Origin: Candidatus Tepidiaquacellales bacterium UBA6667
GTDB lineage: Bacteria; Bacteroidota; Ignavibacteria; Tepidaquicellales; Tepidaquicellaceae
Reading direction: 5' to 3'
Assembly (NCBI GenBank): GCA_002455255.1
Contig: DKKL01000028.1
Location: 72,421 to 108,479, forward strand
DNA length: 36,059 bases
Shown here: piece after piece, positions 17,249 through 24,565 of the stretch
Layout: the number at the start of each line of letters is the position of its first letter
How positions within the stretch are numbered: position 1 is the first letter of the stretch
The notes under the pieces: generated by a model
Seen by the model: only the letters and a program-made list of their open reading frames with translations
The model's database searches: none
What the model was told of the DNA's origin: nothing
Program-made: the position numbers and the translations under genes

Positions 17249-18454
17249 TTGAATAAAAAAAATATTTGGATAATAAATTTTTTCGCCGGCACATTTGAAA
17301 CAGGGTTCGGTGAAAGGCATTATTATTTCAGTAAATATTTTAAAAAAAATAATTTTGATGTTAAAATAATCTCTTCAACTTTTAATCATTATTGGAAAAT
17401 TTTTCCTCCATCTGATAAAAGATTCAATTTCCAAAAATATGAAGATTTAGATTATTGTTGGGTTAAAACACCTAAATATAAATCAGATAGTATCAAAAGA
17501 TTCTGGAGTATGATGGTGTTTTCTGTTTCGGTTTTGTTTTTGCCTGTAAAAAAATTATCCAAACCCAATGTCATTATCGTTTCTTCAATGCCCATTTTCC
17601 CCATTTTATTTGCCCATTTTCTCAAAAAAAAATTTAAAGACTGCAAACTTATTTTTGAAATTAGAGATCTCTGGCCCCTGAGTGCGGTCTATCTTGGTAA
17701 CTACAGTATAAATCATCCTGTTATAAAATTCATCGGTTTTTTTGAAAAATTTGGTTATAAAAATTCTGATATCGTAGTATCTGTGTTAAAAAATTCTCGT
17801 GGCTATATGGAAAAAATCGCGGGAAAAAAAATTAACTTTGAATACATCCCGAATGGCTTTTATAAAAATCAGAATTATGAAATATTGCCCCTGTCCATTG
17901 AAAGTAATATCCCCGAAAAGAGCTTTATAGTTGGTTATGCAGGGACTTTAGGTTTAATGAACTATATCGAAAATTTAATCAAGGCTGCTCAATATCTCAA
18001 GCATTATGAAAATATTAAAATAATAATATTAGGAGAAGGTCCTTTAAAAAATTCAATGCTTGATTTATCAGTCGGATTATCAAATGTATTATTTTTTGAT
18101 AAAATTGAAAAAAAATATGTTCGTGAATTTATAAATAAATTTGATGTTTGTTATATCGGATGGAAAAAAATTCCTTTGTATGATTACGGAGTCTCTGCAA
18201 ATAAATATTTTGAGTATATGTCATTATCCAAACCGATATTGGAAATAAATTCACCACTCGGTAGTCCTGTCAGGGAATCAAACTGCGGTATTTTTATGGA
18301 TAATGACACACCTGAGTTAATTGCAGAAAATATTTTAAAATTATATAATATGACACTTCAAGAAAGAAGCCAATTAGGAAAAAACGGAAAAGATTTTGTA
18401 GAAAAATATCATGACATAGAAAAATTATCCGAAAATTATATGAAATTGTTTTAA
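17249..18454 (+). CDS. GT4 family glycosyltransferase, WbuB-like
   Basis: The 401-residue protein begins with NIWIINFFAGTFETGFGERH, where the acceptor-domain loop expected in WbuB-type GT4 enzymes is visible. RHYYFSKYFKKNNFDVKIIS, KLIFEIRDLWPLSAVYLGNY and IEYIPNG-like FEYIPNGF follow. The EIRDLWP phrase is a hallmark of the WbuB group, often acting on N-acetylated amino sugars. The donor domain has FIVGYAGTLGLMNYIENLIK, IIILGEGPLKNSM and YDYGVSANKYFEYMSLSKPI in place of the E-x7-E region. The start is TTG at 17249 and no ATG fits the N-terminal strand. It stands alone between two gaps (256 and 159 bp), so it may have its own promoter. A hairpin follows its stop. Confidence 0.87.
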   Translation: MNKKNIWIINFFAGTFETGFGERHYYFSKYFKKNNFDVKIISSTFNHYWKIFPPSDKRFNFQKYEDLDYCWVKTPKYKSDSIKRFWSMMVFSVSVLFLPVKKLSKPNVIIVSSMPIFPILFAHFLKKKFKDCKLIFEIRDLWPLSAVYLGNYSINHPVIKFIGFFEKFGYKNSDIVVSVLKNSRGYMEKIAGKKINFEYIPNGFYKNQNYEILPLSIESNIPEKSFIVGYAGTLGLMNYIENLIKAAQYLKHYENIKIIILGEGPLKNSMLDLSVGLSNVLFFDKIEKKYVREFINKFDVCYIGWKKIPLYDYGVSANKYFEYMSLSKPILEINSPLGSPVRESNCGIFMDNDTPELIAENILKLYNMTLQERSQLGKNGKDFVEKYHDIEKLSENYMKLF

Positions 18455-18481
18455 AAAATTCTCCTAATGAGCAATTTTTTT
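18453..18481 (+). terminator. Possible intrinsic terminator after the WbuB-like glycosyltransferase
   Basis: Directly at the stop, AAAAAATT-CTC (18453-18463) pairs with GAG-(C)-AATTTTTT (18469-18480) around a CTAAT loop, with one bulged C. The structure ends in a run of seven T. The stem has only three GC pairs, so it may be a weak or partial terminator before the wzm gene. Confidence 0.4.
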
Positions 18482-18613
18482 GTAATATATTTTAAAGAAT
18501 CAAATTTTTAAATTGATATTATTAATAAATTATTTTCAAATCTGATTGAATTTTGATTTGAATTTGTTTGTCCAATCATAAATTTTACAATAAAATACTT
18601 TTCGAATACCTAA

Positions 18614-19450
18614 ATGTATGATAATAAAATCCTAATCTCTGCCGGTAATAAAAAATTTAAATTAAATTTTAAAGAAATTTGGCATTATAAGGATCTTCTG
18701 TATTTTCTTGTCTATAGGGATATTACTGTTATTTATAAACAATCCATTCTCGGCTTTTCTTGGGCAATAATCCAACCTCTATTTTCGACCTTAATTTTCA
18801 CTTTCGTTTTTGGAAATCTTGCTAATATTAGTTCAGATGGAATTCCATATCCTGTTTTTTCATTACTTGGTGTAATCCCATGGACATACTTTTCAGCTAC
18901 GCTTAATGCATCTGGAAGTTCTTTGATTGGTGCAAGTAGCATATTTACAAAAGTATATTTCCCCAGAGTTTTAATTCCAATTACACCTGTTATTTCAAAA
19001 TTAAGTGATTTTACAATTTCATTATCAATACTAATTATTTTTTTAATTTATTTCGGGATAGCCCCAGGGTTAAATTTATTATTTTTTCCCTTAGTTCTGC
19101 TTTTAATGATTATCACAGCTTCCGGATTCGGTTTCTGGTTTTCAGCACTTGCGATACAATATCGAGATGTTAAGTTTGGCATATCTTTTATTACTCCATT
19201 ATTAATGTATCTTGCTCCTGTCGTTTATCCTTCTTCATTAATATTAAATAAATTTGGTTATGATGTTTATCTTTTATATGGTATATATCCTTTAACCGGT
19301 ATCATAGATAGTTTTAGGGCAGTTTTTTTAAATTCAATTTCATTTCCTTGGGAGTTATATTTAATAAGTTTAACGAGCGCCCTTCTTGTTTTTATGACAG
19401 GTCTTATTTTTTATACAAAAACTGAAAAATATTTTGCAGATGTCGCTTAA
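18614..19450 (+). CDS. wzm: ABC transporter permease for polysaccharide export (Wzm)
   Basis: The 278-residue inner-membrane protein has the ABC-2 transporter permease pattern: a short amphipathic start with YKDLLYFLVYRDITVIYKQS, then SILGFSWAIIQPLFSTLIFT and about six hydrophobic segments spread to the end. The phrases YRDITVIYKQSILGFSWAI, VIPWTYFSATLNASGSSLIG and YFPRVLIPITPVISKLSDF are typical of O-antigen and teichoic acid export permeases (Wzm/TagG). It would form a channel that moves a completed lipid-linked glycan across the inner membrane. The ATPase gene wzt starts 18 bp downstream. The ATG at 18614 gives the normal N-terminus. Confidence 0.92.
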   Translation: MYDNKILISAGNKKFKLNFKEIWHYKDLLYFLVYRDITVIYKQSILGFSWAIIQPLFSTLIFTFVFGNLANISSDGIPYPVFSLLGVIPWTYFSATLNASGSSLIGASSIFTKVYFPRVLIPITPVISKLSDFTISLSILIIFLIYFGIAPGLNLLFFPLVLLLMIITASGFGFWFSALAIQYRDVKFGISFITPLLMYLAPVVYPSSLILNKFGYDVYLLYGIYPLTGIIDSFRAVFLNSISFPWELYLISLTSALLVFMTGLIFYTKTEKYFADVA

Positions 19451-19468
19451 TATTATTTATGATATTTT

Positions 19469-20719
19469 ATGAAAATTATTAAAGTAGAAAATTTAAGTAA
19501 AGCATATAGAATCGGCTTAAAAGAAAAGCGATCCGATACTTTGGGTGGAGCAATTACTTCATTTATTAAAAAACCTATTAATAATTTCAAACGACTTCGA
19601 AATCTATCAAACTTAAATGAAAAATCAAAAGATGCTGATGTATTTTGGGCTTTAAAGGATATTAATTTTGAAGTTGAACAGGGCGATATTCTTGGTATCA
19701 TTGGCAAAAACGGTGCAGGTAAAAGCACATTACTAAAAATTTTATCTCGAATAACCGAGCCAACAACCGGACAAATTGAAATTAATGGTAGAGTTGCAAG
19801 TCTTCTTGAAGTTGGAACAGGTTTTAATCCCGAGCTAACCGGTCGTGAAAATACATATCTTAACGGGACAATTCTCGGAATGAGGAAAAAAGAAATTGAT
19901 TCTAAATTTGATGCAATTGTTGACTTCAGTGGTGTTGAGAAATTCATTGATACTCCTGTAAAAAGATATTCCAGCGGAATGAGAGTTCGTCTTGCATTCG
20001 CGGTGGCTGCTTTCCTCGAACCGGAAATTCTTATAATTGATGAAGTTCTCGCTGTAGGTGACGCGGAGTTCCAAAAAAAATGCCTCGGTAAAATGCAGGA
20101 TATTTCACAAGGAGAAGGTAGAACTGTTTTGTTTGTAAGTCATAATATGACTGCTGTAAGATCATTATGCAAATCAGGTATTTATTTAGAAAATGGTTAC
20201 GTTAAAGAAAACGGTAACCTTGAACATGTAATTAACAAATATTTTAATGTATTAACAGATACTAATTTTATACTTAACAAAAATATTGAACTTGAAAATG
20301 AATATATTTTTATTAAAAATATTTCTTATTATTCAGGTAATAAACAAATTAATAATGGTAAATTTGAAATTGATAAACCCAATACAATAAAAATTGAGTT
20401 CGATAATAAATCAATTCGAGGAAATTTTAACATTAATTTGTTATTTAATTCACCTGACGGGTATAATATATTTACAGTCTGTTCTCCTGTAAAAAATATT
20501 GATATAGGATATCATCAGTATAATTGCATAATCCCGGAAAATTTTTTAAATGATGTTGTATACTATATATCTGTTATGTTTGTAAATAATGCTAATCCAA
20601 TTTTAAATTTTGACAATTTGTTAACAATTGAAGGATTAGAACCCCCGAGAGTAGGATCTTGGCTTGGAAAATTTCCGGGATTAATAAAACCTAAATTTCA
20701 ATGGAATTATAACTTATAG
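19469..20719 (+). CDS. wzt: ABC transporter ATP-binding protein with C-terminal glycan-recognition domain (Wzt)
   Basis: The first ~245 residues form the ABC ATPase. Walker A is GKNGAGKST (79-87), the signature is YSSGMRVRLAF (S168 onward), Walker B is ILIIDEVLAVGD (from about 187) and the switch histidine lies in FVSHNMTAV. The export-specific N-terminal region (KAYRIGLKEKRSDTLGGAIT) and a long insert before Walker A are usual for Wzt/TagH. Residues ~260-416 form a beta-rich extension (HQYNCIIPENFLNDVVYYIS, ending in a GSWLGKFPGLI segment). This resembles the Wzt carbohydrate-binding domain that recognises the non-reducing end of finished chains in E. coli O8/O9a. Such a domain implies export of a capped polymer made entirely in the cytoplasm. 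The FkbM methyltransferase begins two bases after its stop. Confidence 0.92.
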   Translation: MKIIKVENLSKAYRIGLKEKRSDTLGGAITSFIKKPINNFKRLRNLSNLNEKSKDADVFWALKDINFEVEQGDILGIIGKNGAGKSTLLKILSRITEPTTGQIEINGRVASLLEVGTGFNPELTGRENTYLNGTILGMRKKEIDSKFDAIVDFSGVEKFIDTPVKRYSSGMRVRLAFAVAAFLEPEILIIDEVLAVGDAEFQKKCLGKMQDISQGEGRTVLFVSHNMTAVRSLCKSGIYLENGYVKENGNLEHVINKYFNVLTDTNFILNKNIELENEYIFIKNISYYSGNKQINNGKFEIDKPNTIKIEFDNKSIRGNFNINLLFNSPDGYNIFTVCSPVKNIDIGYHQYNCIIPENFLNDVVYYISVMFVNNANPILNFDNLLTIEGLEPPRVGSWLGKFPGLIKPKFQWNYNL

Positions 20720-20721
20720 AA

Positions 20722-21810
20722 ATGAATTATATAGAAACACTATTTTCGGAGATTCATAAAAATTTGCAAAATAATCATAAAGATAATTGGGATTATGAAC
20801 GTTATGGAGAATATAAAATTAAACATAATACCTTTAAAAATAGGATTATAGAAAAATTACAAATTAAATTAAATCAAAAGCATTATTTAAATTTTAATAT
20901 ATTGTTTAAAAATAAAGAGTTAATTTCACAATTTGAATTTCTATTTAATTTATTGAACGATGATAAATCAAAATTGATTTTAATTAATGTGCTTTTGTAT
21001 AGAATTTTTGGACATAAGAAAATTAAATTGCAAAACAATGAAGTTTATTTTAAAGAAATATCAAATTTAGAAAAAATAAAGGATAATAATAAATTTATAC
21101 AAACTGAATTTGAAAATTTTAAATTATATTTTTTTGACTTAAACAATTTGCAAATTCCAATTTATATGTATTTTACTGCTATTGGCATTTATATAGATTT
21201 TGTTATTAAACAATATTCTTACTTTAATGATATTGAAATTAGTGCTTCAAAAAATGATATAGTTATCGATGGTGGTGGTTGTTGGGGAGATACTTCTCTT
21301 TATTTTGCTAACGAAGTAGGTAATCACGGAAAAGTATATAGTTTTGAATTTGTACCCAAAAACTTGAATATTTTCAGAAAAAATTTATCATTAAATCAAC
21401 ATCTTTGTAATGTCATTGAAGTAATAGAAAAACCTATTTGGAATATTTCAGATAAAAAATTATATTATATAGATAATGGACCCGCTAGCAAGATTTCATT
21501 TATTAAAAATGAAGATTTTAAAGGGGAAACTGAAACAATTTCAATTGATGATTTTGTAATTAGAAATAAACTTGAAAAATTAAATTTTATAAAGCTTGAT
21601 ATTGAGGGAGCAGAATTGAATGCTCTTTTAGGAGGTGTTAACGCGATTAAAAAATTTAAACCAAATTTGGCTATTGCATTATATCATAACCCAATTGATT
21701 TTTATAATATACCTAAATTTATTAATGATTTAAATTTAGGATATAAATTTTATTTAAAACATCTCACAATTCACAAAGAAGAAACAATATTATTTGCTTC
21801 GACTAATTAA
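20722..21810 (+). CDS. FkbM family SAM-dependent methyltransferase
   Basis: The 362-residue protein ends in a FkbM methyltransferase domain. SAM-binding motif I is DIVIDGGGCWGDTSLYF (179-195), followed by GKVYSFEFVPKNLNIFRKNL, the acidic TISIDDFV, then NFIKLDIEGAELNALLGG (KLDIEGAE at 291-298) and FKPNLAIALYH. The first ~170 residues are helical and Lys/Asn-rich and not recognised. FkbM enzymes O-methylate sugars and other small molecules. The gene lies two bases after wzt and four before the DegT aminotransferase. Methyl capping of chain ends is known to set the stop and export signal for Wzt, which makes a capping role attractive here, but this is inference. It could equally methylate a sugar made by the downstream cassette. 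Confidence 0.85.
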   Translation: MNYIETLFSEIHKNLQNNHKDNWDYERYGEYKIKHNTFKNRIIEKLQIKLNQKHYLNFNILFKNKELISQFEFLFNLLNDDKSKLILINVLLYRIFGHKKIKLQNNEVYFKEISNLEKIKDNNKFIQTEFENFKLYFFDLNNLQIPIYMYFTAIGIYIDFVIKQYSYFNDIEISASKNDIVIDGGGCWGDTSLYFANEVGNHGKVYSFEFVPKNLNIFRKNLSLNQHLCNVIEVIEKPIWNISDKKLYYIDNGPASKISFIKNEDFKGETETISIDDFVIRNKLEKLNFIKLDIEGAELNALLGGVNAIKKFKPNLAIALYHNPIDFYNIPKFINDLNLGYKFYLKHLTIHKEETILFASTN

Positions 21811-21813
21811 TTT

Positions 21814-22893
21814 ATGATTAATGTGACTAAACCTTTCTTACCACCTTTAGACGATTATATCTCATTGCTACAGGATATTTGGGAAAGAAACTGGCTTACT
21901 AATAATGGACCTGTACTTAATGAGCTGGAGCTTAAACTTAAAGAATATCTTAAAGTCCCTCATATCTTGGTTTTAAGCAACGGTACTATCGCATTGCAAA
22001 TCGCAATCAAAGCCCTTGATTTGAAAGGTGAAATAATTACAACTCCTTTCAGCTATATTGCTTCTACAAGTTCCATTGCTTGGGAAAACTGCAAACCCGT
22101 GTTTGTTGATATAGATGAATCTACTCTCAATATAAATCCTGAATTAATCGAAGCGGCAATCACTGATAAAACTTCAGCAATTTTGGCAACCCATGTATTC
22201 GGAAATCCTTGCGATATCTATAAAATTCAGAGTATCGCAAAAAAACATAAACTGTCTGTAATTTATGACGCATCTCATTGTTTTGGAGTTTCGTATGAAA
22301 ACGAATCTGTTTTTTTATACGGAGATGTATCAACTACAAGTTTTCACTCTACGAAACTTTTCCATACCGTAGAAGGAGGTGCATTATTCTCGGTAGATCC
22401 GGATTTGATTAAACGGATGGCATATATGAGAAATTTCGGACATAAAACCTATGAAGAATTTGAATGTGTTGGTATTAATGGAAAAAATTCAGAGTTACAC
22501 GCTGCCATTGGATTGTTAAATTTAAAATATATTGATTCCATTTTGGAAACCAGAAAAGAACAGCATACATTATATAACGACGCTTTGGAACCATTAAAAG
22601 TTAAAAGACCTGTAATAAATAAAAATTGTAAATGGAATTTTTCTTATTATCCAATAATTTTTGATACGGAAGAGTTATTATTAAAATCATTGAAAGATTT
22701 AAATGAAAACTGGATTTATCCGAGAAGATATTTTTATCCATCGCTATCAACTCTTGAATATGTTGATAAATATGAAGTACCGATTTGCGATAGTATCTCA
22801 AAAAGAATTATGTGTTTGCCGTTATATCATACTTTAAAAAAACAGGATATTGATTTTATTGCGAGGATATTATTAAGGACTCAGAATTATTGA
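21814..22893 (+). CDS. DegT/DnrJ/EryC1/StrS family PLP-dependent sugar aminotransferase
   Basis: The 359-residue protein has the DegT fold landmarks: NGPVLNELELKLKEYL at the start, LSNGTIALQIAIKAL, ITTPFSYIASTSSIAWENCK (the TPFSY/F segment), VFVDIDESTLNINPELIEAA, TSAILATHVFGNPCDI, YDASHCFG (PLP-ring Asp152) and FHSTKLFHTVEGGA with the Schiff-base lysine K181. AYMRNFGHK-like MAYMRNFGHKTYEEFE and IGLLNLKYIDSILETRKEQH follow. It would convert a 3- or 4-keto-6-deoxy nucleotide sugar to the amino sugar using glutamate as amino donor. No 4,6-dehydratase lies beside it, so the keto sugar must come from outside the window. The WbqC gene overlaps its stop by four bases (TTGA), so it heads the acylation cassette. 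Confidence 0.9.
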   Translation: MINVTKPFLPPLDDYISLLQDIWERNWLTNNGPVLNELELKLKEYLKVPHILVLSNGTIALQIAIKALDLKGEIITTPFSYIASTSSIAWENCKPVFVDIDESTLNINPELIEAAITDKTSAILATHVFGNPCDIYKIQSIAKKHKLSVIYDASHCFGVSYENESVFLYGDVSTTSFHSTKLFHTVEGGALFSVDPDLIKRMAYMRNFGHKTYEEFECVGINGKNSELHAAIGLLNLKYIDSILETRKEQHTLYNDALEPLKVKRPVINKNCKWNFSYYPIIFDTEELLLKSLKDLNENWIYPRRYFYPSLSTLEYVDKYEVPICDSISKRIMCLPLYHTLKKQDIDFIARILLRTQNY

Positions 22894-23600
22894 ACGGAAA
22901 AAAAATTGCTATCATGCAACCATATTTTATGCCTTACATTGGTTATTTTCAGCTGATTAATGCGGTTGATGAATTTGTTTTTCTTGATGATGTGAATTTT
23001 ATAAACAGAGGGTGGATAAACAGAAATAGAATCTTATTAAACGGAAGAGATTTTTTATTCACTATCCCTTGCAAAAAAGTTAGTCAAAATAAACTTATCA
23101 ATGAAGTTGAAGTAGGAGAAGTTGATTTATTTTATGAAAAGTTTAAACAAACTTTACAAATGGCATATAATAAATCACCATATTTTGAACAAGTTAATGA
23201 GTTATTAGACAATATATTTAGTTGTAACTCCGAGTTTATAAGTGATTTTGCCATAAATAGCATTGAGTGTACTTTGGAGTATTTAAAAATAAAAAAAACA
23301 TTAAAAATATCATCTAAGGATTTTAAGAATAATGGTTTCAAAGGTTTTGAAAAACTGACGGATATTTGTAAGCAAGCTGATATTTTTAATTACATAAATC
23401 CTTCAGGTGGAACAGAATTATATAATAAGGTTCAATTTGCAGAAAAAGGCATATCGCTTTTTTTTTTAATGCCGGAAGAAGTTAAATATTCACAATTCAA
23501 AAAAGAATTTATTCCCTGGCTTTCCATTATTGATGTTTTAATGTTTAATAGTCCTGAAAAAATTAAATCAGATTTTTTAAATAATTATAGAATTGAATAA
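22890..23600 (+). CDS. WbqC family protein
   Basis: The 236-residue sequence is a full-length WbqC-family protein: KKIAIMQPYFMPYIGYFQLI, NAVDEFVFLDDVNFINRGWI, NRNRILLNG, FTIPCKK, and later a conserved INPSGG and FIPWLSIIDVLMFN. WbqC proteins occur in O-antigen and capsule loci that carry N-acylated amino sugars. From memory the name comes from a Shigella dysenteriae type 7 cluster whose glycan has an amino-acylated 4-amino-4,6-dideoxyglucose. Its reaction has not been settled to my knowledge. The start is TTG at 22890, overlapping the aminotransferase stop by four bases. The acyl carrier protein gene starts immediately after the stop. I infer that it may move the acyl group from carrier protein to amino sugar. 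Confidence 0.85.
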   Translation: MNGKKIAIMQPYFMPYIGYFQLINAVDEFVFLDDVNFINRGWINRNRILLNGRDFLFTIPCKKVSQNKLINEVEVGEVDLFYEKFKQTLQMAYNKSPYFEQVNELLDNIFSCNSEFISDFAINSIECTLEYLKIKKTLKISSKDFKNNGFKGFEKLTDICKQADIFNYINPSGGTELYNKVQFAEKGISLFFLMPEEVKYSQFKKEFIPWLSIIDVLMFNSPEKIKSDFLNNYRIE

Positions 23601-23828
23601 ATGAAATTAGAAGAAGTCATAAAAGAAAGTTTCTCATTATCACCAGAAAATCAAAAAGATGAGATTAAATTTACTGAACTTGAAGATTGGGATTCTCTTG
23701 CCCATATGTTTTTTGTTACTAAGATTGAAGAAAATTTTAATGTGAACTTTGATGGTGAAGAGATTGCAAATATAAAAACAATTTCTGATTTGAAAAAAAT
23801 TTTAACATCCAAAGGAGTTACATTTTAA
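23601..23828 (+). CDS. Acyl carrier protein
   Basis: This 75-residue acidic protein has the four-helix carrier protein pattern. The phosphopantetheine attachment site is WDSLAHMFF with Ser32, and the following helix is VTKIEENFNVNFDGEEI, ending in TISDLKKIL. The length is typical of stand-alone ACP or DltC-like D-alanyl carrier proteins. It starts directly at the WbqC stop and its own stop overlaps the SDR start by one base (TAATG). A separate adenylation gene lies one gene downstream, so the carrier probably receives an activated acid or amino acid rather than serving fatty acid synthesis. Confidence 0.88.
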   Translation: MKLEEVIKESFSLSPENQKDEIKFTELEDWDSLAHMFFVTKIEENFNVNFDGEEIANIKTISDLKKILTSKGVTF

Positions 23829-24565
23829 TGAATCTGTCCGAATCAATAATAATTTTAACAGGTTCTTCAGGTAATCTTGGAAACTCGATGTTTACATATT
23901 TCCAGGATAAAGTAAAATTTATATATCAATTGGATATTAATGAAAATAAATCAAATCAAAGCAATAACTCAGAATTTATTAAATGTGATTTAACTGATTA
24001 TGATAATATATCAAAAATAGTTGATGAGGTTTATTCAAAAGAAAATAAACCATCCGTCTTAATTAATAATGCCGGATATATTCATAATGAATTAATCGTC
24101 AATTTAACATCAAAAGAATCTCCGGTTCATTCGCTTGAGAACTGGAAAAAAACTATTGATATAAATCTAAACTCGGTTTTTAATATATCTTCGAATGTAA
24201 TTTTCAATATGGTGAAAAATAGAATAAAAGGAGTCATTATTAATATTAGTTCGATTGCATCTTCAGGCATTGCGGGACAATCAGCATATTCAGCATCAAA
24301 AGCAGCGTTGAATGCATTATCATCCGTTTGGAGTAAAGAACTCGGAATGTTTGGAATAAGATGTAATTCTGTATCTCCCGGATTTATTGATACCGAATCA
24401 ACCCGTACATCACTTTCCGAATCAAAATTAAATTCCTACAAAAAAAATACTTCACTCGGAAAACTCGGGAATCCTGAGAATATATGTGAAGGAATAAAAT
24501 TTATAATTGAAAATAATTATTATACAGGTTCTGTATTAAATATAGATGGCGGACTCAAACTATAG
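23828..24565 (+). CDS. SDR family oxidoreductase (FabG-like) in the carrier-protein cassette
   Basis: This classical short-chain dehydrogenase of 245 residues has LTGSSGNLG (10-18) as the cofactor glycine loop, INNAGYIHNE, INISSIASSG with the catalytic serine, the Y154-x3-K158 pair in QSAYSASKAALNALS, and SPGFIDTE, and it ends in GSVLNIDGGLKL. It resembles 3-oxoacyl-ACP reductases and sugar reductases. Its place between the ACP and the adenylation gene, with 1-base and 20-base overlaps, suggests action on an ACP-bound acyl group, for example a keto to hydroxy reduction. Action on a nucleotide sugar is the main alternative. NADPH and NADH preference cannot be judged reliably from the visible residues. 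Confidence 0.87.
   Translation: MNLSESIIILTGSSGNLGNSMFTYFQDKVKFIYQLDINENKSNQSNNSEFIKCDLTDYDNISKIVDEVYSKENKPSVLINNAGYIHNELIVNLTSKESPVHSLENWKKTIDINLNSVFNISSNVIFNMVKNRIKGVIINISSIASSGIAGQSAYSASKAALNALSSVWSKELGMFGIRCNSVSPGFIDTESTRTSLSESKLNSYKKNTSLGKLGNPENICEGIKFIIENNYYTGSVLNIDGGLKL

Noticed and set aside
19453..19947. Open frame of 164 codons on the - strand
   Set aside because: It lies opposite the ATPase domain of wzt, where Walker A and other motifs prove the + strand frame.
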